A stretch of DNA of 7,541 nucleotides from an uncultured Clostridia bacterium (GTDB lineage Bacteria; Bacillota; Clostridia; TANB77; CAG-508). Positions 1-6,680 of the stretch are shown in pieces (position 1 is the first letter of the stretch; the number at the start of each line of letters is the position of its first letter). The position numbers were made by a program, and so were the translations under genes. The notes beneath the pieces were generated by a model that worked only from the letters and a program-made list of their open reading frames with translations, did no database searches and had not been told where the DNA came from. The DNA lies in contig CANQRO010000066.1 of the NCBI GenBank assembly GCA_947626205.1, positions 1-7,541 of the forward strand, written 5' to 3'.

Positions 1-126
1 AGCATCAAGGCGTTTGTCTACTACATTAAGATGTTCCTCAATAGCATCAAGGCGTTTGTCTACTACATTAAGATGTTCCTTAATAGCATCAAGGCGTTTG
101 TCAATCACATTAAGATGTTCTTCAAT
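1..126 (-). repeat. Three tandem 42-bp direct repeats
   Basis: Units lie at 1-42, 43-84 and 85-126. The second differs from the first at one base and the third at three bases. Each unit is 14 codons, two heptads of the coiled coil. The array probably continues beyond the left edge. The high identity, including synonymous positions, implies recent tandem duplication, so copy number may vary between strains. Confidence 0.95.
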
Positions 127-204
127 AGTATTGAAACGTGAATTAGTCTCTTCTTTAAATTGTATTAAAGCGTTATAAATAAGTTCTAATGTTACCTCTT
201 TCAA
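1..204 (-). CDS. Coiled-coil repeat protein, N-terminal part (C-terminus beyond window edge)
   Basis: Reading the minus strand from a TTG codon at 204-202 gives 68 codons with no stop up to the window edge. The start is fixed by a strong Shine-Dalgarno GAAAGGAGGT (220-211) six bases upstream. The nearby ATG at 224-222 cannot serve because it meets a TGA after seven codons. Residues 1-26 (starting KEVTLELIYNALIQFKEE) look helical. From residue 27 a 14-residue unit of the form IEEHLNVIDKRLDA repeats three times (27-40, 41-54, 55-68). Its Leu and Ile/Val residues alternate at 3 and 4 spacing, the a/d pattern of a parallel coiled coil. There is no signal peptide or membrane segment in the visible part. 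I do not recognise the family. Function is unknown, and a structural or oligomerisation role is only inference. The gene is divergent from glmM and has its own promoter. Confidence 0.8.
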   Translation of the reverse strand, partial: MKEVTLELIYNALIQFKEETNSRFNTIEEHLNVIDKRLDAIKEHLNVVDKRLDAIEEHLNVVDKRLDA

Positions 205-245
205 ATTAATACCTCCTTTCTCATTAGTCTGTCTAATTGGAATAA

Positions 246-274
246 ATTATAGCATTATAATTAGAAAAAAACAA
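246..274 (-). promoter_or_regulatory. Promoter of the minus-strand coiled-coil gene
   Basis: On the minus strand there is a -35 box TTGTTT (274-269), a 17-bp spacer and a perfect -10 TATAAT (251-246). The -10 is preceded by TGC, an extended -10 motif. Transcription would start near 239, about 35 bases before the TTG start codon. A second TATAAT at 259-254 overlaps the spacer. A small inverted repeat (ATTAG at 223-227 with CTAAT at 233-237) would sit in the 5' leader. Confidence 0.7.
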
Positions 275-281
275 TATGAAA

Positions 282-311
282 AATGAAAAACTTTTCGACA
301 TTTTTTTCATT
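282..311. repeat. AT-rich inverted repeat between divergent promoters
   Basis: AATGAAAAA (282-290) is the perfect inverse of TTTTTCATT (303-311), with a 12-base loop. It lies between the two divergent promoters. It could be a weak operator-like site or intrinsically bent A/T-tract DNA. With only A-T rich arms in an AT-rich gap, chance is also plausible. Confidence 0.35.
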
Positions 312-340
312 AAAAATATCTTATTTTTTTTTATAAAATA

Positions 341-369
341 TTGCAAAATAAATTGATTATGGATATAAT
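341..369 (+). promoter_or_regulatory. Sigma-A type promoter for the glmM cluster
   Basis: There is a -35 box TTGCAA (341-346), a 17-bp spacer and a perfect -10 TATAAT (364-369). Transcription would start near 376, leaving a leader of about 40 bases. No other convincing promoter is seen before metG, tmk or nadD, so this one probably serves the whole 416-5059 block. Confidence 0.75.
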
Positions 370-393
370 AAAAGAGTAATATTAGACTTAAAA

Positions 394-401
394 AGAAAGG
401 A
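394..401 (+). promoter_or_regulatory. glmM: Ribosome binding site of glmM, unusually distant
   Basis: AGAAAGGA (394-401) is the only purine-rich site before glmM, and it lies 14 bases from the ATG at 416. Its neighbours in this window have 5-8 bases. No earlier start can rescue the spacing, because a TAA in frame (413-415) directly precedes the ATG. Translation of glmM may therefore be weaker than that of the genes downstream. Confidence 0.55.
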
Positions 402-415
402 TTTTAAATAACTAA

Positions 416-1780
416 ATGAGAAAATATTTCGGAACAGATGGTATTAGAAGAATTGCTAATACAGAGCTTACGCCAAGTCTTGTATATAAAGTAGCAAAAG
501 CAGGAGCTTATGTATTATCTAAACATATAGATCATACTCCTACTATATTAATTGGACGTGATACACGTATTTCTGGAAGTTTAATTGAAAGTGCTATGAC
601 TGCAGGATTTCTAAGTTATGGAGCTAATGTTAAATTACTTGGAGTACTTCCAACACCAGCTTGTGCATATTTAACAAGAAAACTAAATGCAGATGCAAGT
701 GTTGTTATTTCAGCTTCTCACAATACATTTGAATTTAATGGTGTAAAATATTTTAGTAACAAAGGAATGAAAATAGATGATTCTTTAGAAGAAGAAATTG
801 AAGCTATAATGGATTCAGATAAATTATCAGAAATGAATGCAGAACATAATAAAATTGGGGTATCTGAAGTAAGAGAAGATTTAATTGATGAGTATGCAAA
901 TTTCTTTTTAGAAACTTTTAAAGACTCTATTGGAGCAGTTGATAAAACGAATTTTTTAGTTGGAATAGATACAGCCAATGGTGCTACGTATAAAGTAGCA
1001 GAAAAAGTATTTTCAGAACTTGGAATTCGTCATATAATTATAAACAACCATCCAGATGGAATAAATATTAATGAAAATTGTGGATCTACACATTTAGAAC
1101 AAATTAAAACATTTGTAGTAGAACATAAGCTAAATTTGGGAATTGCATATGATGGTGATGGAGATAGATGCTTGTTAATTGATGAAAAAGGAAATGAAAT
1201 TGACGGAGATAAAATTTTAGCAGTTGTTTCAAAATATATGAAAAACAAAGGTACATTGAAAAATAATACGGTGGTAGCAACTGTTATGAGTAATCTTGGA
1301 TTAAAAAAATATGGAGAAGAAAATAATATAGAAATTAAACAAACTAAAGTTGGAGATAGATATGTTTTAGAAGAAATGTTAAAAAATGGATATAATCTTG
1401 GAGGAGAGCAATCTGGTCATATTATTTTCCTAGATTATAACCCAACAGGTGATGGAATATTAACTTCACTAATGTTTATTAAAATTTTATTAGAAAAGAA
1501 TATGCCAGCATCTGAACTTTGCAAAATAATAAATATTTATCCACAGGTATTAAGAAATGTAAAAGTATCTGCTGATAAAAATAATTCTTACGAAGATAAT
1601 AAAGAAATTTTAAATAAAATAGAAGAACTTGAAAAGGAATTTTCAGGTAATGGTAGGGTTTTAATAAGACCTTCAGGAACAGAACCTTTAATAAGGATTA
1701 TGATTGAAGGAAAAAATGTAGAATATATTAAAACAAAAGCAGAAGAATTAGCATTGTTAATGAAAGAAAAACTAAAGTAA
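416..1780 (+). CDS. glmM: Phosphoglucosamine mutase GlmM
   Basis: This cytosolic enzyme interconverts glucosamine-6-phosphate and glucosamine-1-phosphate, the step before UDP-GlcNAc in peptidoglycan synthesis. The 454 residues match the family's usual length of about 450. Visible signatures in order are the N-terminal FGTDGIRR (residues 5-12), the phosphoserine loop ISASHN with catalytic Ser101, the Mg-binding DGDGDR (246-251), the sugar-binding GGEQSGH (329-335) and the C-terminal phosphate-binding RPSGTEP (418-424). This is the GlmM rather than the phosphomannomutase pattern. One mild oddity is that the residue after SASHN is Thr104, where Pro is usual. An in-frame TAA directly before the ATG fixes the start. 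It is the first gene of the cluster, with 20 bases to the next gene. Enzyme activity depends on Ser101 being phosphorylated, which is known for the family and not visible here. Confidence 0.97.
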   Translation: MRKYFGTDGIRRIANTELTPSLVYKVAKAGAYVLSKHIDHTPTILIGRDTRISGSLIESAMTAGFLSYGANVKLLGVLPTPACAYLTRKLNADASVVISASHNTFEFNGVKYFSNKGMKIDDSLEEEIEAIMDSDKLSEMNAEHNKIGVSEVREDLIDEYANFFLETFKDSIGAVDKTNFLVGIDTANGATYKVAEKVFSELGIRHIIINNHPDGININENCGSTHLEQIKTFVVEHKLNLGIAYDGDGDRCLLIDEKGNEIDGDKILAVVSKYMKNKGTLKNNTVVATVMSNLGLKKYGEENNIEIKQTKVGDRYVLEEMLKNGYNLGGEQSGHIIFLDYNPTGDGILTSLMFIKILLEKNMPASELCKIINIYPQVLRNVKVSADKNNSYEDNKEILNKIEELEKEFSGNGRVLIRPSGTEPLIRIMIEGKNVEYIKTKAEELALLMKEKLK

Positions 1781-1800
1781 AAAGAAAGGAGGAACAAAAG

Positions 1801-2139
1801 ATGTTTTTTATTGATATTTCAGATCCATGGATATTATTAATATCAATCTTTTTAGTTATTTGCTTAATATACTTAGGTAAGGAGGCTAAAAATGCATATG
1901 TGCCATTAATGTCATTAATTGTATTTCTAATTTTACTTGTTATGCATGGTATTCAATTTTTGATATTACCAGCCGGTTATGATTATTTAGCATCTTCACT
2001 TGCAAAATGTATGTTATTAGATTTCCTTTTAATATTCATTACATATATGGCATATTTATGGATTGATGATGTAGAAGCAAAAGCAAAGAAAAAGAAAAGT
2101 ATAGATAATTCATTAGATTGGTTTTGGAAAAACGTTTAA
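1801..2139 (+). CDS. Small three-helix membrane protein, function unknown
   Basis: The 112-residue product has three hydrophobic stretches, at about residues 10-26, 34-57 and 66-88, so it should be an integral membrane protein. The last helix is followed by a charged tail with a KAKKKKS cluster (94-100) and a C-terminal DWFWKNV. By the positive-inside rule that tail should be cytoplasmic. There is no cleavable signal peptide and no catalytic motif I can name. A consensus AGAAAGGAGG (1783-1792) lies eight bases before the ATG, so this is a strongly supported real gene. It sits 20 bases after glmM and 22 before metG, clearly inside the operon. Co-transcription with glmM might suggest an envelope role, but that is only context. 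I do not recognise the family. Confidence 0.85.
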   Translation: MFFIDISDPWILLISIFLVICLIYLGKEAKNAYVPLMSLIVFLILLVMHGIQFLILPAGYDYLASSLAKCMLLDFLLIFITYMAYLWIDDVEAKAKKKKSIDNSLDWFWKNV

Positions 2140-2161
2140 AATTAATTAAAGAGGTGTTTAA

Positions 2162-3730
2162 ATGGAAAAATACTATATTACTACGCCAATTTATTATCCA
2201 AGTGGCAAATTCCACATTGGAACAGCCTATACAACAGTTGTAGCAGATACTGTAAAAAAATATAAAAAGTTAAGAGGGTATGATACATACCTTCTTACTG
2301 GTCTTGATGAACATGGACAAAAAATACAAACAGTTGCTGAAAAAAATAATATGAAACTACAAGAGTATGTTGATTATATGGCAAATTTGTCAAAAGACCT
2401 TTGGAAAAAAATGCAAATACAATATGATGATTTTATAAGGACTACTGAACCAAGACATGAGAAAGTAGTTCAAGAAATTTTTGAAAAATTTCTTGCAAAT
2501 GGCGATATTTATAAAGGAACATATGAAGGAATGTATTGCGTACCTTGTGAAACATATTTTACAAAAACACAATTGGTAGATGGAAAATGCCCAGATTGTG
2601 GTAGAGATGTTGTTTTAATGAAAGAAGAAGCATACTTTTTTAACATGAAAAAATATGCAGATAGATTAGTAAAATTATATGAGGAAAATGATTTTATAAC
2701 GCCAGAATTTCGTAAAACTGAAATGATAAATAATTTTATAAAGCCTGGACTAGAAGATTTATGTGTTACTCGTACTAATTTTGATTGGGGTATAAAAGTA
2801 AAAAGTGATCCAAAGCATGTAGTGTATGTATGGCTAGACGCTTTAACAAATTATATTACTGCACTTGGATATTTATCTGAAGATGATACAAAATTTAAAA
2901 AGTATTGGCCGGCAGATTTACAAATTGTTGGAAAAGATATTGCAAGATTCCATTTAATTTATTGGCCTATTTTCTTAATGGCCTTAGATTTACCAATTCC
3001 TAAAAAAATATTAGTTCATAACTGGATTATGATGAAAGATGGTAAAATGAGTAAATCTAAAGGTAATGTTATATATCCAGAACTATTAATTGAAAGATAT
3101 GGATTAGATGCAACAAGATATTTCTTATTACGTGAAATGCCAGTTGTACAGGATGAAGTCTTTTCACCAGAGAGCTTTGTTGAAAGATATAATTTTGATT
3201 TATGCAACGATTTAGGAAATTTAGTAAATAGGACAGTATCTATGGTAAATAAATATTTTAATGGAATTGTTCCAACATATTTAGGACAAATAAATGAGTC
3301 TGATAAAGATTTAGAAGAGTATACAAAAAATCAGATAAAGCTAGTAGAAGAATATTTAGAAAAATTTGAATTTGCTTCAAGTTTACAAGAAATTTGGAAT
3401 ATAATTTCAAGAACAAATAAATATATTGATGAAACAACACCATGGGTATTGGCTAAAAATGGTGAAACTGAAAAACTTGCTTCTGCAATGAATCATTTAA
3501 TAGAAAATATTAGAAAGATAGCGATTTTGTTATTACCTTATATGGAAAGTACAGCACAAAATATATTAAATCAAATAGGTTTATCTAATGTAGAAAATAC
3601 TTGGGATAGTTTATATGAATTAGATAAAATTCCTAATAATTCTAAAGTAATAGAAACCGGGAAACCATTATTTATGAGATTGAATGCTGAAGAAGAAATA
3701 GAATATATTAAAAATGAAATGAATAAATAA
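2162..3730 (+). CDS. metG: Methionyl-tRNA synthetase MetG, short form
   Basis: This enzyme charges tRNA-Met with methionine using ATP. The 522 residues show the class I synthetase fold: an ITTPIYYPSG start, the ATP-binding HIGH-type motif at residues 18-21, LTGLDEHGQK after it, and the second ATP motif KMSKS at 295-299. A four-cysteine zinc knuckle (C126-x2-C129, C143-x2-C146) sits in the connective peptide. The HIGH motif reads HIGT, with Thr21 in place of the final His. The protein ends shortly after the anticodon-binding helical domain. It lacks the extra C-terminal tRNA-binding domain that makes many Firmicute enzymes (for example that of Bacillus subtilis) about 650 residues long, so it is the short form also known in other bacteria. 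The Shine-Dalgarno AAAGAGGTG (2148-2156) is five bases from the ATG. There is no T-box leader, as expected for an internal operon gene. Confidence 0.97.
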   Translation: MEKYYITTPIYYPSGKFHIGTAYTTVVADTVKKYKKLRGYDTYLLTGLDEHGQKIQTVAEKNNMKLQEYVDYMANLSKDLWKKMQIQYDDFIRTTEPRHEKVVQEIFEKFLANGDIYKGTYEGMYCVPCETYFTKTQLVDGKCPDCGRDVVLMKEEAYFFNMKKYADRLVKLYEENDFITPEFRKTEMINNFIKPGLEDLCVTRTNFDWGIKVKSDPKHVVYVWLDALTNYITALGYLSEDDTKFKKYWPADLQIVGKDIARFHLIYWPIFLMALDLPIPKKILVHNWIMMKDGKMSKSKGNVIYPELLIERYGLDATRYFLLREMPVVQDEVFSPESFVERYNFDLCNDLGNLVNRTVSMVNKYFNGIVPTYLGQINESDKDLEEYTKNQIKLVEEYLEKFEFASSLQEIWNIISRTNKYIDETTPWVLAKNGETEKLASAMNHLIENIRKIAILLLPYMESTAQNILNQIGLSNVENTWDSLYELDKIPNNSKVIETGKPLFMRLNAEEEIEYIKNEMNK

Positions 3731-3793
3731 ATTTAAAACAAAAAATTGTGAGAATCTACTAAGAATTTAAGCTAATTGAAAGAAGGGATATAT

Positions 3794-4469
3794 ATGGGAA
3801 AATTATTTGTTATTGAAGGAACAGATGGTAGTGGTAAGCAAACGCAATTTAGAAAATTACAACAAAGACTATCAGAAGAAAATATAGAATATCGAGTAGT
3901 TAGTTTTCCAAATTATGATAATGCATCTTCAAGTTTAGTAAAAATGTATTTATCTGGAGAATTTGGAGAAAATGCAAAAGATGTTAGCCCATATATTGCT
4001 TCTACATTTTATGCAGCAGATAGATATGCAACTTATAAACGTTATTATGAAGATTATTATAACGATGGAGGAATAATTTTAGCAGATCGTTATACAACGG
4101 CAAATATGGTACATCAAGCAGGTAAAATACGGAGATAAGTTTGAAAGAGAAAAATTTTTAAATTGGCTATGGGATTTTGAATTTAACTTATATGGATTGC
4201 CAGTACCAACTAAAACATTTTTTTTGAATATGCCACCAAACTACGCTTTAAAACTTATGGAAAACCGCGAGAATAAATTTACACATCAAACTCAAAAAGA
4301 CATTCATGAAAGAGATAAATCTCATATTATAGATAGTTATAATACAGCATGTGAGCTTGTAAATAAGTATGATTGGTATGAAGTAAAATGTGTAGATAAA
4401 GATGGAAATATAAGAACAGTAGATGATATTCATGAAGAAATTTATAATGAAGTAAAGAAATATTTGTAG
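3794..4469 (+). pseudogene. tmk: Thymidylate kinase (dTMP kinase), frameshifted by one extra base
   Basis: The intact enzyme phosphorylates dTMP to dTDP for DNA synthesis. The first frame starts at ATG 3794, six bases after AGAAGGG (3781-3787). It shows the P-loop EGTDGSGKQT (residues 8-17), FPNYD (38-42) and the ADRY motif (97-100), then reaches a premature TAA at 4136-4138. Homology resumes in the +1 frame with YGDKFEREKFLNWLW, continues through LPVPTKTFFLNMPP and the Lys/Arg-rich lid region, and ends at TAG 4467-4469. Removing one A from the AAAA run at 4124-4127 restores a continuous 224-residue protein of normal length. The sequence resembles the clostridial thymidylate kinase type. The rest of the gene looks undecayed, so the shift is either a very recent mutation, a sequencing error or, less likely, tolerated +1 frameshifting. 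It lies between metG and nadD, 11 bases before the latter. Confidence 0.88.
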
Positions 4470-4480
4470 AGGATAAAAAT

Positions 4481-5059
4481 ATGAAAAATAGATATGGCTT
4501 TTTTGGAGGAAGTTTTAATCCAGTAACAAATGCTCATATTAACCTTGCAAATAAAATACAAAAGACCTTTAAATTAGATAAAGTTATTTTCATACCAATG
4601 AATGATTTTTATCCAAAGCAAGGTCTTATTTTTGCAAATGAGCGTTATATAATGTTAAAAAAAGCAATTGAACAATTTGAAAATTTAGAAGTATCAGATT
4701 TGGAATTAAAAGAAGAAAGAAATTTGTCTATGCTTGAGGCATTTAGAAAAATTTGTAGTATATATAATAAAAGCGAAAACTATTTTATACTTGGTTCGGA
4801 CAATATAAATAAAATGACACAAACTAAGGAATTAATGAATTATAACTATATTGTATTAGAACGTAATAAATATAAATCTGTAGAAAACAAATTTGATGTG
4901 TTTTTAGGCAATGTACATATCTTACGAGATAATCCATATAAAGAAATTAGTTCTAGTGAAGTTAGAAAATTACTTAAAGAAGAAAAATATGATATGTTAA
5001 AAGAAATGATACCAAATGAAGTATTAGAATATATAAAAGAAAGAAATATATATAGATAA
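4481..5059 (+). CDS. nadD: Nicotinate-nucleotide adenylyltransferase NadD
   Basis: This enzyme transfers AMP from ATP to nicotinate mononucleotide, giving deamido-NAD in NAD synthesis. The 192-residue length is typical. The nucleotidyltransferase P-loop is GGSFNPVTNAH (residues 9-19), where the (H/T)xGH signature reads TNAH. LGSDN (104-108) and the C-terminal ISSSEVR (156-162) are the other family signatures. Together these favour NadD over CoaD or other members of the superfamily. The GSFNPVTNAH form recalls the T-N-x-H seen in eukaryotic NMN adenylyltransferases, so the exact choice between nicotinate and nicotinamide nucleotide is not certain. The Shine-Dalgarno AGAGGA (4468-4473) overlaps the tmk stop codon, so the two genes are probably translationally linked. 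A terminator-like hairpin follows at once. Confidence 0.88.
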   Translation: MKNRYGFFGGSFNPVTNAHINLANKIQKTFKLDKVIFIPMNDFYPKQGLIFANERYIMLKKAIEQFENLEVSDLELKEERNLSMLEAFRKICSIYNKSENYFILGSDNINKMTQTKELMNYNYIVLERNKYKSVENKFDVFLGNVHILRDNPYKEISSSEVRKLLKEEKYDMLKEMIPNEVLEYIKERNIYR

Positions 5060-5158
5060 AAGGTAGCTAGTTGTGAAGTTGTGAAGTGATAAAATAAATG
5101 TAGACACAAAAAAAGTGTCTACATTTATTTTATCACTTCACTAGTTGCTATCTTTTTT
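5059..5158 (+). terminator. Long palindromic hairpin with T-run, probable terminator after nadD
   Basis: A perfect 27-bp stem is formed by 5081-5107 and 5115-5141, closed by a loop of seven A (5108-5114). Outside it, 5059-5067 can pair with 5147-5155 (nine pairs, one of them G-U), which brings the stem up against the T6 run at 5153-5158. This is the expected layout of an intrinsic terminator for the glmM-nadD transcript. The perfect stem is much longer than most terminators. The left side also carries a tandem 8-bp duplication (GTTGTGAA twice, 5070-5085) that unbalances the arms. A dispersed palindromic repeat that has been co-opted as a terminator is an alternative. Confidence 0.8.
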
Positions 5159-5174
5159 CTATATATATTTTTTA

Positions 5175-5200
5175 AGAAGGTACAATTATTGGTATCTTTT
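5175..5200 (+). other. Small hairpin upstream of the miaB promoter
   Basis: Bases 5175-5183 can pair with 5192-5200 (nine pairs including two G-U) around an eight-base loop, and the right arm ends in four T. It could be a weak back-up terminator behind the large palindrome. The pairing is mostly A-T and could be chance. Confidence 0.3.
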
Positions 5201-5217
5201 AGTTTTGCATATAAATA

Positions 5218-5246
5218 TTGTAAAATTATACAAATTATGATAAAAT
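5218..5246 (+). promoter_or_regulatory. Promoter of miaB and the downstream repeat gene
   Basis: There is a -35 box TTGTAA (5218-5223), a 17-bp spacer and a -10 TAAAAT (5241-5246) preceded by TGA, an extended -10. Transcription would begin near 5253, about 33 bases before the miaB start. It lies after the nadD hairpin, consistent with a new transcription unit. Confidence 0.65.
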
Positions 5247-5269
5247 ATATAGCGATAATGTTAAAAAAT

Positions 5270-5277
5270 AAGGGTGA
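5270..5277 (+). promoter_or_regulatory. miaB: Ribosome binding site that fixes the miaB start
   Basis: AAGGGTGA (5270-5277) lies eight bases before TTG 5286. The GTG at 5274, which would add four residues, falls inside this site and has no Shine-Dalgarno of its own. TTG 5286 is therefore the better start. Confidence 0.65.
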
Positions 5278-5285
5278 ATTTAAAG

Positions 5286-6659
5286 TTGAAAAGCGATATA
5301 AATGAACAATACAAAATTATGGAAAAAATACGAAATATGAATTTAAATAAAAATTTAAAGTATACAATATATACAATGGGATGTCAGTTAAATGAAAATG
5401 ATTCTGAAAAAATATCTGGAATGTTAGAACAAATGGGATATACTTTTACAGAAGAAATTTCTGATGCAGATTTTGTATGCTTTAATACTTGTTGCGTAAG
5501 AGAAAATGCAGAAGATAAGTTATTTGGAAAGATTGGAGAAATGAAAAGGCTAAAAGAAGAAAAAGGTACAATTATTGCTATTGGTGGTTGTATGATGCAA
5601 GAAAAGCATATAGTTGAAAAACTTAAAAAGAGTTATCCTTTTGTAGATATAATATTTGGAACTCATACAATGCAAAAATTACCAGAAGATATATATAACA
5701 TATTAAAAACAAGAAAAAGAGTAGAAGATATTATAGATATAGATGGTGAAATTTACGAGGGATTGCCAATTAAAAGATCAGATAACTTGAAAGCATCGGT
5801 TACAATTATGTATGGTTGTAATAATTTTTGTACATATTGCATTGTGCCTTATGTAAGAGGAAGAGAAAGAAGTAGAAAAGTAAGAGACATTCTTTTAGAA
5901 ATTAAGGAATTAGCAAAAGAAGGATATAAAGAAATTACATTATTAGGACAAAATGTAAATTCATATGATGGTGGGGATGGATACAAATTTTCAAACCTTT
6001 TAAGAGATGTAAATAGAATAGATGGAATAGAAAAAATACGTTTCATATCCCCACATCCAAAAGATTTTAAAGATGATGTAATAGATGCTATTGCTGAATG
6101 TGAAAAAGTATCAAAAATAGTTCATTTACCACTTCAATCTGGAAGTACAAAAGTTTTAAAAATGATGAACAGAAAATATACAAGGGAAGAGTACTTAGAA
6201 TTAGTGGAAAAAATGAAAAAGAAAATTCCAAACATATTATTTTCAACAGATATAATAGTAGGTTTTCCAGAAGAAACTGAAGAAGATTTTTTAGACACAT
6301 TAGAGGTTGTAAAAAAAGTAAATTTTGAGCAAGTTTTCATGTTTATATATTCAAGAAGAGTTGGAACTCCGGCAGATAAGATGGAAAACCAAATTCCAGA
6401 AGAAGTAAAGCATGAAAGATTTAACCGTTTAAAAGAACTAGTAGAAAGCCAAATTTCTGTAAATAATCAAAAATATATAGGAACTATACAAGAAGTACTT
6501 GTAGAAGGAAAAAGCAAAACAAACGAAAATTTCCTTACGGGAAGAACAGATTCAAACAAAGTAGTAGTGTTTGAAGGAAGCGAAGAAAATATGAACAAAG
6601 TAGTAAAACTAAAAATTGTATCAGAACATATGTGGTATTTAAAAGGAGAGCTAGAGTAA
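5286..6659 (+). CDS. miaB: tRNA-2-methylthio-N6-isopentenyladenosine-37 synthase MiaB
   Basis: This radical-SAM methylthiotransferase adds a methylthio group to isopentenyl-adenosine-37 of tRNAs that read codons starting with U, in the cytosol. Starting from TTG 5286 it has 457 residues. The N-terminal UPF0004 domain holds MGCQLNENDSE and the three cysteines of the auxiliary Fe-S cluster (C33, C69, C102). The radical-SAM domain has the C178-x3-C182-x2-C185 motif within YGCNNFCTYC. A C-terminal TRAM domain occupies about residues 390-455. The GCQLNENDSE signature points to MiaB rather than RimO or MtaB. NTCC at 67-70 has a second Cys where NTCAVRENAE is usual. In many Clostridia mutS follows miaB. 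Here a repeat-protein gene follows instead, 21 bases downstream and presumably on the same transcript. The GTG at 5274 is a less likely alternative start. Confidence 0.95.
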   Translation: MKSDINEQYKIMEKIRNMNLNKNLKYTIYTMGCQLNENDSEKISGMLEQMGYTFTEEISDADFVCFNTCCVRENAEDKLFGKIGEMKRLKEEKGTIIAIGGCMMQEKHIVEKLKKSYPFVDIIFGTHTMQKLPEDIYNILKTRKRVEDIIDIDGEIYEGLPIKRSDNLKASVTIMYGCNNFCTYCIVPYVRGRERSRKVRDILLEIKELAKEGYKEITLLGQNVNSYDGGDGYKFSNLLRDVNRIDGIEKIRFISPHPKDFKDDVIDAIAECEKVSKIVHLPLQSGSTKVLKMMNRKYTREEYLELVEKMKKKIPNILFSTDIIVGFPEETEEDFLDTLEVVKKVNFEQVFMFIYSRRVGTPADKMENQIPEEVKHERFNRLKELVESQISVNNQKYIGTIQEVLVEGKSKTNENFLTGRTDSNKVVVFEGSEENMNKVVKLKIVSEHMWYLKGELE

Positions 6660-6680
6660 AAAATAGAAAGGTGAATTATT

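Noticed and set aside
3731..3793. Possible promoter between metG and tmk
   Set aside because: TTGTGA at 3746 has no acceptable -10 at the right distance, and the gap is short, so read-through from metG is simpler.
4124..4138. Programmed ribosomal frameshifting in tmk
   Set aside because: The shift needed is +1, the AAAA run is short, there is no slippery heptamer and no obvious internal ribosome-site stimulator. An indel or sequencing error is more likely.
4197..4469. A separate small gene starting at TTG 4197
   Set aside because: The frame is open upstream to the frameshift point and continues thymidylate kinase homology, and no ribosome site precedes 4197. It is the second part of tmk.
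5177..5577. A 15-base match, AAGGTACAATTATTG, at 5177-5191 and again inside miaB at 5563-5577
   Set aside because: The match stops abruptly on both sides, and one such match is plausible by chance in an AT-rich sequence of this length.
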